Notes: generated from the letters alone by a model not told the origin. Counted from the first letter of the stretch, positions 26,689-35,980 are shown. The stretch is 64,000 bases of DNA from Methylobacterium sp. NEAU K (GCF_030700285.1 NZ_JAUYZJ010000013.1:79835-143834), one strand, 5' to 3'. Made by a program: numbers and translations.

Positions 26689-27720
26689 TCAGGAAATCCA
26701 AGCTCGCGCCAGGAACCTCCGGACGGGGCGGTCGTAAAAGTAATCTAAGAGGACCGCAGTCGCCATGCATAGGATCGCGGCCAGCGCGGCGACAAGTGTT
26801 GAATGATCACCCAGTTTGAATGTTTTACTGAATCCAACAAAGAAATGTAGCATTGGAACATGAATTACGTACAAGGGATATGATAAATTCCCTGATAATT
26901 TGAAAATAAATCTCTCTTCGCGAAAATCCGCGCACGCAGCGATGTATATGATCGACGGAAATACGAACACGATCACAAAGATATCGAATGCCGCGCCGAT
27001 ATCCGGCACGAAAAGGACTGCAAAAAGGAGGAGCGCAGAGATCTCCGGATGGAGCCCCTTTTTGTTGGGCTCGGGCCGATAGCGCCAGAGAAGGACACCG
27101 GCAAAAAAGCCAAACACCGCGCGCGCCGCGCCGCCGGGATAGGTTGGCCAAGTCGCGCCCAGATCGGCAGACCCGTTCTGGAACGAAAAGAGGCCCATCG
27201 ATGCGCCGGACACGGCAGCGAAAATCAGCAGCCGCCGTGAAGGAGATTTGTAGAAAAATCGCGCCCACAAAATATTCAGAGCCATTTCTAGCGACAGCGA
27301 CCACAATGGTGTATTGGTTGTAAAAATCGTGTCCGTTGGCGCCGAACTCATCCACGGCTTTGGCAAAAGAAAAATATTGAACATAGAACCGAATATTATA
27401 TCACAAACGCCATAAAGCGACTGATTATTCGAGAAATATCTGAGTAAGAAATACGAGGTCCCTAAAGATAGTCCGATTACAACCAACGGGTATATGCGAA
27501 TAATTCTTAACTTCAGGAATCTGGAAATCGGCATCGTCTCAAGGCGATGAGAGTAGGCGTGAGCCATCACGAAGCCGCTTAGTATGAAGAAAAAATCGAC
27601 CGCCAGATAACCGTGCCGCGCAATCGGTACTCCGATGATAGAAAAATGAAACAGCATGACGCCGATCGCCGCAACCCCTCTCAATCCGTCCAATACTTCG
27701 TATCGCACGCGAGATTGCAT
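26689..27720 (-). CDS. Membrane acyltransferase (acyltransferase 3 / OafA family)
   Basis: This integral membrane enzyme should transfer acyl groups, commonly acetyl, to sugars of surface polysaccharides or lipids. It starts MQSRVRYEVLDGLRGVAAIGVMLFH, which holds the family's R-G-x-A-x-x-x-V-x-x-x-H signature, and continues with about ten hydrophobic segments, including DFFFILSGFVMAH. It has 343 residues and no SGNH extension. The gene and its flanks are visibly AT-rich relative to neighbours, which points to horizontal acquisition. It stands alone, converging on the Baeyer-Villiger monooxygenase gene. It may modify the polysaccharide made by the distant EPS locus, but this is only a guess. 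Confidence 0.88.
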   Translation of the reverse strand: MQSRVRYEVLDGLRGVAAIGVMLFHFSIIGVPIARHGYLAVDFFFILSGFVMAHAYSHRLETMPISRFLKLRIIRIYPLVVIGLSLGTSYFLLRYFSNNQSLYGVCDIIFGSMFNIFLLPKPWMSSAPTDTIFTTNTPLWSLSLEMALNILWARFFYKSPSRRLLIFAAVSGASMGLFSFQNGSADLGATWPTYPGGAARAVFGFFAGVLLWRYRPEPNKKGLHPEISALLLFAVLFVPDIGAAFDIFVIVFVFPSIIYIAACADFREERFIFKLSGNLSYPLYVIHVPMLHFFVGFSKTFKLGDHSTLVAALAAILCMATAVLLDYFYDRPVRRFLARAWIS

Positions 27721-27994
27721 AGTTATTTACCCGTAAATCTACTTCGATGCCGATAAAACTGATAAATTTTAACTTATGTCGAGTCCATCGGTAGATGATT
27801 TCTATTCGACAATACGGACGGTCTACACAATCGACATTCCTTGCATGCGTCGCTGCCGCCGCTGGCTCGGGGCTGCCCAGGACGCGGCTATTGCTGCTCC
27901 GACCCCACGGAGCGCCGGACGGCTGTGTGTCGATAAGCTGCGATCGATAGCATAGCGACGCGGACGAAGCCGCGGCCTGCAGACGCACATCCGC

Positions 27995-30124
27995 TCAGGC
28001 GGCCTTCGTCCGGGCGGCGAACAGGGTGCCCTCCAGGGCTTGCACCGGCATCGGCCGCCCGAGGTGGTAACCCTGAAGGAAGGGACAGCCCATCGCCTGC
28101 AGCATGTGCAGGTCTTCGGCCGACTCGACCCCTTCGGCCACGACCTCGAGCCCGAGCAGCCGACCGAGGCCGAGAACCGCCAGGACCAGCCCGCGCTTGT
28201 CGTCGCAGGTGCCGAGCCCCGTTACGAAGCTCCGGTCGATCTTGATCCGGTCGGCCCGCAGCTGGCGCAGGGACGAGAGCGACGAGTAGCCGATGCCGAA
28301 ATCGTCGAGCGCCACCCGGATGCCGGCGCGCGAGAGCGCCTGGAGCTTGCCCTGAACCGCGCCGACATCGAGGGCGGTTTCCTCGGTGATCTCGATCTCC
28401 AACATGGCGGGCGGCAGATCGAGGGCGTCGAGGCGCCCGATCACGATCTCGTCTACCGGGATCTGCGCCATCTCCCGGGGGGAGACGTTCATCGCCACCC
28501 GGACCGTACCGAGACCCTGCACGCGCAGGATCTGCATCATCCGGCAGACCTGATCGAGAATGAACCGCAGCAGCGATTCGGTGACGCCCGCCATCGCGGC
28601 TGCGGCGATGAGATCGGGGGGCGCGATCCAGCCGAGCCGTGGGTGCTGCCAGCGCACCAGCGCCTCGAGCCCGACCAGCGTCCGGGCGTCCAGGGCGTAG
28701 ATCGGCTGGAACCACACCTCCAGCGCGCCCTCCATAAGCGCCTGCGAAAGGTCGCGCTCCAGATCGCGCCGCATCTCCAGGCGGTCGCGCAGGCCCGTGT
28801 CGAACAACCGGAAGCTGTTCCGCCCGGCGGCCTTCGACGCGTACAGCGCCTCGTCGGCGAAGCTCAGCATGTCCATGAGGCTGGACTCGGTTTCCGCATG
28901 GACACCGATGCTGACCCCGAGCCGGCCGGCGTCAAAGCTGTCGAACGGTTGAGCGACCGCCGCGATAAGGCCGGTCGCAAGGGTCGTGTAGGGGATGCCG
29001 GTCGCAGACGGATCGTAAAGCACAGCGAACTCGTCGCCGCCGAGACGGCCGGCGAGGCCCGCGGGCGGCAACGTCGCCCGCACCCGGTTCGCGACCTCGA
29101 CCAGCACCCGATCACCTGTCTTGTGACCGTACACGTCGTTGACGGACTTGAAGCCGTCGAGGTCGAGCAGCAATAGGCAGGCCGTCCCCGATCGCAGTCG
29201 GTCCTCGGCCTGCTGGATGAAACCGGCCCTGTTGAGCAGGCCGGTAAGGTCGTCGTGGGTCGCGCGCCGCCGCATCTCGTCGACGAGGGCGTTGGCGCTG
29301 GCATGCGCCTCCGCCCGCGAGCGGGCGAGAGCGGTGGCGTCGTTTTTCAGTCGGCTCGCCTCGCGGAAACCGGCTTCGCCCTCGAGCGCCGTGCGCGACA
29401 GGGCCAGGAGGTAGAGCACCACGCAGGCGGCGAGACAGCAGCGGTCGAATTCGCCCGTGAGGAGCAGGCACAGGGCCACCGACATCAGCGGGAGCAGGAT
29501 GAAGCTGAGCGGAATGCGGGCGTAGGCGGTCCCGTGGGTCACCGCACCGGCGGTGATGCCGCACGTGACGCTGAGATAGAACAGGGACTGCGCGGAGGTA
29601 TAGCCCTCGCACAACAACGGCTGGAACGCCCAGACGAGGCCCGACAGGAACGCTACGACGGTGCAGGCGCGCAGATGCACATCGACCGAGTGCGAGGCGG
29701 CAGCCGCCATGCCGAGTGGCATATCGGTCCTCAGGGCAAGCCCGGGACAGGCTGCGCGGCACAGACAGAAGCGGACGAGATTTACGGCGGTCGAGGCGGC
29801 GTACCAGACGGCTCCGACACGGCCGTTGCCGCTATGGAATGCGACCAGCGCGCTGGCCAGACCGAGCAGCATGTTGACGGGGATGGCCCTGAGGACGCTG
29901 CGGCGTACGGCCTCGAGCTGGTCACGGCGCACCAGCGCGCGCAGTCTCAGATCCGCGTCGTCTGTCGTTCTGTCGGGGGGTGTCGTCCCCGGATCGGATC
30001 TCTCCCAGTTCCAGATCGCCATCATACGTCCATTCACAGGCACGCGATGATCGACGAAGAGTCGTAATAGATCGTTGAGGTCGGTCGATCGTTTGATTCG
30101 GCTGAAGCGTCTGATTTGATACAT
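27995..30124 (-). CDS. Membrane-anchored GGDEF-EAL cyclic-di-GMP protein
   Basis: This 709-residue protein has an N-terminal membrane domain of about six hydrophobic segments (about residues 80-245), a GGDEF domain (LGGDEF at about 361-366) and an EAL domain. The EAL phosphodiesterase domain keeps key residues: EALVRW (487), NVSPREM, EITEETALD, DDFGIGYSS, KIDRSFV and VAEGVES. The cyclase motif is intact but no RxxD inhibitory site is seen five residues upstream of it. Both synthesis and breakdown of c-di-GMP are therefore possible. ATG at 30124 lacks a ribosome site; 30025 or 30022 (MMAIW) are alternative starts. It is divergent from the SPL-family gene. Confidence 0.92.
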   Translation of the reverse strand: MYQIRRFSRIKRSTDLNDLLRLFVDHRVPVNGRMMAIWNWERSDPGTTPPDRTTDDADLRLRALVRRDQLEAVRRSVLRAIPVNMLLGLASALVAFHSGNGRVGAVWYAASTAVNLVRFCLCRAACPGLALRTDMPLGMAAAASHSVDVHLRACTVVAFLSGLVWAFQPLLCEGYTSAQSLFYLSVTCGITAGAVTHGTAYARIPLSFILLPLMSVALCLLLTGEFDRCCLAACVVLYLLALSRTALEGEAGFREASRLKNDATALARSRAEAHASANALVDEMRRRATHDDLTGLLNRAGFIQQAEDRLRSGTACLLLLDLDGFKSVNDVYGHKTGDRVLVEVANRVRATLPPAGLAGRLGGDEFAVLYDPSATGIPYTTLATGLIAAVAQPFDSFDAGRLGVSIGVHAETESSLMDMLSFADEALYASKAAGRNSFRLFDTGLRDRLEMRRDLERDLSQALMEGALEVWFQPIYALDARTLVGLEALVRWQHPRLGWIAPPDLIAAAAMAGVTESLLRFILDQVCRMMQILRVQGLGTVRVAMNVSPREMAQIPVDEIVIGRLDALDLPPAMLEIEITEETALDVGAVQGKLQALSRAGIRVALDDFGIGYSSLSSLRQLRADRIKIDRSFVTGLGTCDDKRGLVLAVLGLGRLLGLEVVAEGVESAEDLHMLQAMGCPFLQGYHLGRPMPVQALEGTLFAARTKAA

Positions 30125-30212
30125 TTTGCCGGGACGGTGCGTCGCAAGTCATTCCGGCCCGGCCGCCGCACGCCATATCGGGTCGCGGTCACTGCCCCGC
30201 CCCGGAACCGCC

Positions 30213-31280
30213 ATGGCCCTCACCGGCGATCTCCTCGACATCCGGACGATCTATCACGAGCCGTGCGTGGCCGGTTTCCCGCTCGGGCGGGAAATCCTCG
30301 CGCGCTTTCCGGAAGCCGAGCGCATCCCCGTGACCTCGCACTGGAACATCCCCGAGCTGCACGGGAATGCGGGTTCGGTGGAGGATTGGCTGCGGATCAA
30401 GCGCTCGACCCTGGTGCTCGGCGTGAAGAAGGGCCTGTCGATGCGCCCCAATGGACGCAGCGCGCATTTCATCGCGCCCTCGACCTCGAACGGCTGCGCC
30501 ATGGCCTGCGCCTACTGCTACGTGCCTCGCCGCAAGGGCTTCGCGAACCCGATCTCGCTGTTCGTGAACATCGAGCAGGCCTGTGCGGCGATCGCCCGCC
30601 ACGCGGGGCGCCAGGGGCCCCTGGCGGCGCCGGACCTGATCGATCCGGACCACTGGGTCTACGATATCGGCGAGAACGGCGACCTCTCGGTGGATGCGGC
30701 CGTGAGCGGAGGCGTACGGGACATGATCGGGCTGTTCCGGACCCTGCCGAACGCCAAGGCCTCCTTCGCCACCAAGGCGGTCAACCGCGACCTCCTGACC
30801 TACGATCCGCAGGGGAAGACGCGGGTCCGCTTCTCGCTGATGCCGGCACGGATCGCCCGGATCGTCGACGTGCGGACGGCGCCGATCCCGGAGCGGATCG
30901 CCGCGATCGACGATTTCGTGGCCGCCGGCTACGAGGTCCACGCCAATTTCTCGCCGGTGATCCTCTACCAGGGCTGGGAGGCGGATTGGCGGGCGCTCTT
31001 CGCGGAGATCGACGGCACGCTCTCGCAGGCCGCCAAGGACCAGCTCAAATGCGAGATCATCATGCTGACCCACAATGAGGGGCTGCACGCGGTGAACCTG
31101 GGCTGGCATCCGAAGGCGGAGGACCTGCTGTGGCGGCCCGACATCCAGGAGGCGAAGGTCTCACAGGGCGGCGGCACGAACCTGCGCTACCGCGCGGGCT
31201 GGAAGGGTACGTGGCTCGCCCGGTTCAAGGCGTTGCTCGCCGAGACCATGCCCTACTGCACCGTGCGGTACGCCTTCTGA
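30213..31280 (+). CDS. Spore photoproduct lyase family radical SAM protein
   Basis: In Bacillus, spore photoproduct lyase reverses the thymine photodimer 5-thyminyl-5,6-dihydrothymine. This 355-residue homologue carries the radical SAM cluster motif as Cys95-AMA-Cys99-AY-Cys102, followed by YVPRRKGFANPISLFVNIE. It ends with a cysteine in PYCTVRYAF. ATG at 30213 opens MALTGDLLDIRT. The organism type does not form spores, so the true substrate is uncertain; a DNA photolesion is the obvious idea. A nucleoside deaminase gene follows 49 bases downstream on the same strand. Confidence 0.82.
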   Translation: MALTGDLLDIRTIYHEPCVAGFPLGREILARFPEAERIPVTSHWNIPELHGNAGSVEDWLRIKRSTLVLGVKKGLSMRPNGRSAHFIAPSTSNGCAMACAYCYVPRRKGFANPISLFVNIEQACAAIARHAGRQGPLAAPDLIDPDHWVYDIGENGDLSVDAAVSGGVRDMIGLFRTLPNAKASFATKAVNRDLLTYDPQGKTRVRFSLMPARIARIVDVRTAPIPERIAAIDDFVAAGYEVHANFSPVILYQGWEADWRALFAEIDGTLSQAAKDQLKCEIIMLTHNEGLHAVNLGWHPKAEDLLWRPDIQEAKVSQGGGTNLRYRAGWKGTWLARFKALLAETMPYCTVRYAF

Positions 31281-31329
31281 ACTCCCGGTCGCGCGACGCG
31301 TTGGCGCGCGGGCGCAGGAGAGCCGGCTC

Positions 31330-31788
31330 ATGTCCACGCACGAAGCCTATATCCGTGAGGCGGTCGCCCTCGCCGCGGAAAACGTCGCGTCGGGCGGCAC
31401 GGCCTACGGGGCGGTGATCGTGCGCGACGGCACCGTGCTGGTCCGCGCCGCCAATGCCGTCCACCTCACGAACGACCCGAGCGCCCATGCCGAAATGGTC
31501 GCCCTACGCGAGGCGAGCCGCCTGCTGGCGCGCAGCGACCTGTCGGACTGCGTGATGTACGCCAGCGGGCGCCCCTGCCCGATGTGCCACGCCGCGATGC
31601 GGCTCGCGGGCTTCAGGGAGGGCTACTTCGCCTTCTCGGCCGAGGAGGCAGAGGAACACGGAGCGGCCAACGCAGCGCTCTACGCCGAATTGTGCCGCCC
31701 CTTGGACGAGCAGCCGATGCGCCTCCGTCAGATCCGGCCTGCGGGCGAGGCGCCCTACGCCGCGTGGCGCGCGCGGCGCGGGGCCTGA
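31330..31788 (+). CDS. Nucleoside/guanine deaminase (cytidine-deaminase-like fold)
   Basis: This is a zinc-dependent deaminase of 152 residues. The active-site motif HAEMVALREAS supplies the zinc histidine and proton-shuttle glutamate, and PCPMCHAAM supplies the two zinc cysteines. The spacing fits the guanine deaminase/TadA-like branch. Without a longer C-terminal helix it looks more like a free-base or nucleoside deaminase than TadA. It follows the SPL homologue by 49 bases and converges on the NDUFS4-like gene, with only four bases between the stops. Confidence 0.88.
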   Translation: MSTHEAYIREAVALAAENVASGGTAYGAVIVRDGTVLVRAANAVHLTNDPSAHAEMVALREASRLLARSDLSDCVMYASGRPCPMCHAAMRLAGFREGYFAFSAEEAEEHGAANAALYAELCRPLDEQPMRLRQIRPAGEAPYAAWRARRGA

Positions 31789-31792
31789 GGCT

Positions 31793-32104
31793 TCAATGCG
31801 TCCAGGGCGCGGTCCGGTTGAACTTGAAATTATCCGAGTAGGACAGGCCCTTGCGCAGGACGGGCTTGGCCGGCGCCTCAACCCGGTAGGCGATGCCCTC
31901 GCGCCGGGCATAGGCCACCGCCTCCTCCTCCGTGTCGAACTCCAGACGCACCTGCTGCATCATGTCGGAACTCCCGTTCCAGCCCATGAGCGGATCGATC
32001 TCGCGCGGGCTGGTCTGGTCGAACTCCAGGACCCACTGCTTGGTGCGGGCGAGACCCGACTGCGTGGCATCCCGGGACGGGCGGAAGATGCGAGCGCTCG
32101 GCAT
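31793..32104 (-). CDS. ETC complex I subunit, NDUFS4-like
   Basis: This small protein of 103 residues matches the conserved region of the eukaryotic complex I accessory subunit NDUFS4, which occurs in alphaproteobacteria. Typical stretches are ARIFRPSRDATQSG, WVLEFDQTSPREIDPLMGW, EEAVAYARREGIAY and the C-terminal YSDNFKFNR. In the family it stabilises the NADH-binding part of complex I. ATG at 32104 is preferred, because longer frames run through the tRNA-Pro gene directly upstream. It lies 26 bases after that tRNA on the same strand and might be cotranscribed with it. Confidence 0.9.
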   Translation of the reverse strand: MPSARIFRPSRDATQSGLARTKQWVLEFDQTSPREIDPLMGWNGSSDMMQQVRLEFDTEEEAVAYARREGIAYRVEAPAKPVLRKGLSYSDNFKFNRTAPWTH

Positions 32105-32130
32105 CTGTGGTCGACAAGCTCCTGAGCGAA

Positions 32131-32207
<77 letters not shown>

Positions 32208-32415
32208 ACTGCCGGTTCGGCCCCACTGCCCTAGCGTTTCGGGGGTTCCAGCGCAACGGGGCAGGACGCTGCGTAATGTATGCACAGCAGAAGCCCCCCG
32301 TGAGCCGAATGACGGACAGGCCCGCGACGCCCGACGTGTCAGACAAATCGATGGCAGCTCATGTCGGTGTTGGAACGACGAGGGCTGGTGATGCAGGAGT
32401 GAGGAGACCTTCCCC

Positions 32416-33354
32416 GTGTGGATGTCGAGCGCGCGCTATCCCGACCCAGCCATCGAGATCCTCGACGCCTCCTTCGCCCGCTACCGCGTGTTCAACGCGG
32501 CGGTCGAGCGCCTCGCCACCGGTTTCCGTTGGTGCGAGGGGCCGGTCTGGTTCGGGGACGGGCGCTATCTCCTGTGGAGCGACATCCCCGAAAACCGCAT
32601 CCTGCGCTGGGATGAGGAGAGCGGGGCGGTCGGCGTGTTCCGCAGGCCTTCGGGTTTCGCCAACGGCAACACCCGCGACCGTCAGGGGCGGCTCGTCACC
32701 TGCGAGCATGGCGGGCGCCGCGTCACCCGCACCGAGTATGACGGGTCGGCCACGGTGCTGGCGGACCAGTTCGAGGGCAGGCGCCTGAATTCGCCGAACG
32801 ACGTCGTGACCGCCTCCGACGGGGCGGTCTGGTTCACGGATCCGACCTTCGGGATCGCGGGGTTATACGAGGGTGAGCGGGCCGAATCCGAGTTGTCGCA
32901 GAACGTCTACCGGCTCGACGCGGTGACCGGTGCGTTGGAGGCGGTCGCGCGCGACATCGCGGGGCCGAACGGCCTGTGCTTCTCGCCGGACGAGCGCGTG
33001 CTCTACCTCGTGGAATTCCGAGGTCAGCCGACCCGGCGCATCGTCGCCTTCGATGTGGTCGGCGGGCGTGCCCTGCGCGACCGCCGGGTCCTGATCGATG
33101 CCGGGCCGGGCACGCCGGACGGGATCCGCTGCGATGTCGACGGCAATCTCTGGTGCGGCTGGGGCATGGGCGACGACGCCCTCGACGGCGTGACGGTGTT
33201 CAACCCGGACGGCCGCCTGATCGGACGCATCCGCCTGCCGGAGCGCTGCGCCAATCTCTGCTTCGGCGGCCGGCACCGGAACCGCCTGTTCATGGCGGCG
33301 AGCCAGTCGCTCTACGCCGTGTACGTCGACACCCAGGGCTGTGCCGGCGGATGA
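32416..33354 (+). CDS. SMP-30/gluconolactonase family sugar lactonase
   Basis: This six-bladed propeller enzyme of 312 residues is likely to hydrolyse a sugar lactone. Family motifs are CEGPVWFGDGRYLLWSDIPENRILRW (metal-binding Glu), LNSPNDVVTASDGAVWFTDPTFGI, GPNGLCFSPDE and the DGIRCDVDGNLW region that provides the metal-binding Asp and Asn. The GTG at 32416 has GAGGAG nine bases upstream. An ATG six bases later would be too far from it. It has no signal peptide. A GST gene follows about 90 bases downstream, and a functional link between them is not evident. Confidence 0.9.
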   Translation: MWMSSARYPDPAIEILDASFARYRVFNAAVERLATGFRWCEGPVWFGDGRYLLWSDIPENRILRWDEESGAVGVFRRPSGFANGNTRDRQGRLVTCEHGGRRVTRTEYDGSATVLADQFEGRRLNSPNDVVTASDGAVWFTDPTFGIAGLYEGERAESELSQNVYRLDAVTGALEAVARDIAGPNGLCFSPDERVLYLVEFRGQPTRRIVAFDVVGGRALRDRRVLIDAGPGTPDGIRCDVDGNLWCGWGMGDDALDGVTVFNPDGRLIGRIRLPERCANLCFGGRHRNRLFMAASQSLYAVYVDTQGCAGG

Positions 33355-33443
33355 CGCCGCAGCGCAACAACGGCCCCGAGCCATGCTTGACCGGACCGCC
33401 GGGCAGGCCCACCTCCCCGTCCACCGATGGCACAGCGAGACAC

Positions 33444-34157
33444 ATGCCGATGATCGATCTCTACTATTGGCCGACGCCGAACGGCCACAAGATCACGATG
33501 TTCCTCGAGGAGACCGGCCTCCCCTACCGGATCCGTCCGGTGAACATCGGCAAGGGAGAGCAGTTCAACCCGGATTTCCTCAAGATCGCCCCCAACAACC
33601 GGATGCCGGCGATCGTCGATGACGAGCCGGCCGATGGCGGCGCGCCGGTCTCGCTGTTCGAATCGGGCGCGATCCTGCTCTACCTCGCAGAGAAGTGCGG
33701 GCGCTTCATTCCGAAAGACCTGCGCGGCCGGGCCGAGATGCTGCAATGGCTGTTCTGGCAGATGGGCGGCCTCGGGCCGATGCTCGGCCAGAACCACCAT
33801 TTCTCGCAATATGCGCCCGAGAAGATCGACTACGCGATCAAGCGCTACGTCAACGAGACCAACCGGCTCTACGGGGTGCTCGACCGGCGACTGGCCGACC
33901 GCGCATACGTCGCCGGGCCCGACTACTCGATCGCCGACATGGCCTGCTACCCGTGGATCGTGCCGTGGGAGAAGCAGGGCCAGAACCTCGACGCTCACCC
34001 CAACCTGAAGCGCTGGTTCGCCGCCATCGCGGAGCGAGCCGCCACCAAGGCGGCCTATGCCCAGGCCCCGGAGGTCAATCCCGACTTCGGCAAGACCATG
34101 AGCGAGGACGCCAAGAAGGTGATGTTCGGCCAGACCGCCGCCAGCACCCAGCGTTGA
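33444..34157 (+). CDS. Glutathione S-transferase, YfcG/Nu-class-like
   Basis: This 237-residue protein has a thioredoxin-like N-terminal domain (IDLYYWPTPNGHKITMFLEETGLPY, with the catalytic TPN region of Nu-class enzymes), the cis-proline loop NNRMPAI, and the SLFESGAILLYLAEK motif that binds the glutamyl part of glutathione. The helical C-terminal domain contains the N-capping box region YSIADMACYPWI. This signature is shared with E. coli YfcG and YghU, which have disulfide reductase activity. ATG at 33444 opens MPMIDLYYW. Confidence 0.9.
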   Translation: MPMIDLYYWPTPNGHKITMFLEETGLPYRIRPVNIGKGEQFNPDFLKIAPNNRMPAIVDDEPADGGAPVSLFESGAILLYLAEKCGRFIPKDLRGRAEMLQWLFWQMGGLGPMLGQNHHFSQYAPEKIDYAIKRYVNETNRLYGVLDRRLADRAYVAGPDYSIADMACYPWIVPWEKQGQNLDAHPNLKRWFAAIAERAATKAAYAQAPEVNPDFGKTMSEDAKKVMFGQTAASTQR

Positions 34158-34165
34158 TCCAACCG

Positions 34166-34741
34166 ATGAGCGCGCCCCCTCCCGCCCTCCCCCTGCGGGT
34201 GATCCACCGGGGTTGGAACACCTTCGGCATCGCGACGCTGACCCAGCCCGACGGCAGCACGGTGCAGCGGGCCCTGGAGGATCACGGCGAGGCGGCCTGC
34301 GTGCTGCCCTACGACCCCGAGCGGCGGGTGGCGTTGCTCGTCCGCCAGGCCCGGGTCGGTCCGGCCTTCTGGGGCGAGCCGGCGGCGTTCGACGAGGCGC
34401 CCGCGGGCGGCCTCGACGGCGGCGAGGCCGAGGCGACGGCGATCCGCGAGGCGCTGGAGGAGGCCGGCATCCGGCTTGCGCGCCTCGAGCCCGTCGCCCG
34501 CGCCTACAGCATGCCGAGCGTCTCCTCCGAACGTCTGTGGCTCTACCTTGCCCGCTACGGGCAAGCCGACCGGGTCGGCCCGGGCGGCGGCCTGCCCCAC
34601 GAGGGCGAGCAGGTGCTGGCGCTGGAGGTGCCCCTCGACGCTCTGGCGGATCAGGCTCGCTCCGGCCGGTTGCCCGATCTCAAGACTCTGGTCCTAATTC
34701 AGGCGCTGATGCTGCGCCGCCCGGAGTTGTTCGCCGCATGA
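34166..34741 (+). CDS. Nudix hydrolase, ADP-sugar pyrophosphatase type
   Basis: This 191-residue protein resembles NudF/NudK-type hydrolases that cleave ADP-ribose or nucleotide sugars. The Nudix box is around EAEATAIREALEEAGI (about residues 90-105), preceded by a glycine-rich turn. It has the family's VLPYDPERRVALLVRQ strand and a later MPSVSSERLWLYLARY region. ATG at 34166 lies nine bases after the GST stop. Its stop overlaps the following IMPase-like gene by an ATGA junction, so the two are probably translated together. Confidence 0.88.
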   Translation: MSAPPPALPLRVIHRGWNTFGIATLTQPDGSTVQRALEDHGEAACVLPYDPERRVALLVRQARVGPAFWGEPAAFDEAPAGGLDGGEAEATAIREALEEAGIRLARLEPVARAYSMPSVSSERLWLYLARYGQADRVGPGGGLPHEGEQVLALEVPLDALADQARSGRLPDLKTLVLIQALMLRRPELFAA

Positions 34742-35631
34742 TCCCCACAGACGCCGTGATGGACGACGTCCTCGCGCAGATGCTCGCCTTCGCCGAGGAG
34801 GCGGCCCCGCTCGTGCTCACGATGCGCGCGGCCGGTCTCGACATGACCAACAAGGGCCCCGACCTCGGCCAGGCGCTCACCGAAGCCGACCTCGCCGTCA
34901 GCCGGATGTTGTACGCGCGATTCGGCCCCGACCTGATCGAGGAGGAAACGGCCGACGGCCTGGGCCACGCGGCCGCCAAGGCGCTGCTGGCCCGGGATGC
35001 CTGGACCTTCGTGGGCGACCCGATCGACGGCACGCGGCCCTTTGCGGGGGGCCTGTCGGGCTGGGGCGTGATGGTGGCGGCCTGCCGGTCCGGGTGGCCC
35101 CGCGCCAGCGTGATGAATCTGCCGACCTGGAACGAGGACCGTTCCGGCCCCGCCCACACTGAATCCGCGGAGGCGGCCAACGGCATCCTGTTCGCGGCGC
35201 ACGAGGGCCGGGCCTTCTGGGCTCCGACCCGGGGTGGGCGTCGAACGCAGGCCCTGCGTCGGCTCGAACCCTCCGTGCGCCGCACGGGCCATGTCGGCTG
35301 GCTCGCGGTCACGGCGCAGCGCCACACCCTGGATTACGGGCGCGGCTGGTTCCCCTGGAGCGAGGGCGGGACGATCTCGGACGCGGCCCTCCTGGCCACG
35401 GGCCGGCTCGACGCGACGCTCAGCAACAACAAGCTCTGGGATCTGGCGCCGGTCCTGCCCCTGTTCGAGGCCCTGGGCTTCCGCCTCTACCACTGGCCCG
35501 ACCTCGCCGCGCCGCCGGCCGCCTTCATCGACCTGTTCGACGGCGAACTATCGGCCCACGACGACCTCTGGCTGGTCTGCCGGGACCGGGACCAGGCGGC
35601 CGATCTGGCGGGAGCGATCCGCCGGGCATAG
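34738..35631 (+). CDS. Inositol monophosphatase family phosphatase
   Basis: This is a magnesium-dependent phosphatase of 297 residues. The metal-binding motifs are DPIDGTRPFAGG (about residues 97-108), the upstream IEEETADG, and WDLAPVLPLFEALG near the C-terminus, which corresponds to the WDxAA motif. The family contains inositol monophosphatase, fructose-1,6-bisphosphatase and 3'(2'),5'-bisphosphate nucleotidase. The sequence alone does not decide which. It is coupled to the Nudix gene by an ATGA overlap, which is compatible with a role in nucleotide clean-up. Confidence 0.85.
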   Translation: MIPTDAVMDDVLAQMLAFAEEAAPLVLTMRAAGLDMTNKGPDLGQALTEADLAVSRMLYARFGPDLIEEETADGLGHAAAKALLARDAWTFVGDPIDGTRPFAGGLSGWGVMVAACRSGWPRASVMNLPTWNEDRSGPAHTESAEAANGILFAAHEGRAFWAPTRGGRRTQALRRLEPSVRRTGHVGWLAVTAQRHTLDYGRGWFPWSEGGTISDAALLATGRLDATLSNNKLWDLAPVLPLFEALGFRLYHWPDLAAPPAAFIDLFDGELSAHDDLWLVCRDRDQAADLAGAIRRA

Positions 35632-35980
35632 CGCGTCCGACGCTTGAAAAACCCGGTTTCAAAAGGTCCTTCGACCTATTGCGGGTGCAGGGCAGAACGC
35701 TGCTAGAGGGCGAAGCCCCGGACCATCAGGGTTCCGCCCCGGACCCCGCCGAGGGGCACGACCCCCGTAGCCTCCGCCGGAGGCGGCAATCCAGAGACGC
35801 AGACGGCACAAAACCTTGAACTGTCAGCGTTTCTCGATCCCGGGCTCCGCTTCGCGACCCCGGAATGAAACGGTGGTTCATCCGGCAGCCGTCGCGCGAT
35901 TGCCCGTCGGCCGCGGGGTACATTCGAAATAGGCGGCGCGCCATCATCTGGCGCGCCGCCCCCGTTCGAAACCGCGTCGA
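35632..35980. other. Intergenic region with a strong hairpin, downstream of clpB
   Basis: About 349 bases between convergent genes. A perfect inverted repeat with 12-bp arms (GGCGGCGCGCCA at 35932-35943, TGGCGCGCCGCC at 35949-35960) and loop TCATC lies 21 bases past the clpB stop. TTCGAA occurs on both sides. It probably ends the clpB transcript, although the following T-run is weak. The rest is GC-rich with no supported gene. Confidence 0.65.
35932..35960 (-). terminator. Hairpin at the end of clpB (probable terminator)
   Basis: A 12-bp perfect stem with a five-base loop, located directly after clpB. Only TATTTCG follows on the minus strand, so it is either a weak intrinsic terminator or an RNA-stabilising hairpin. 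Confidence 0.55.
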
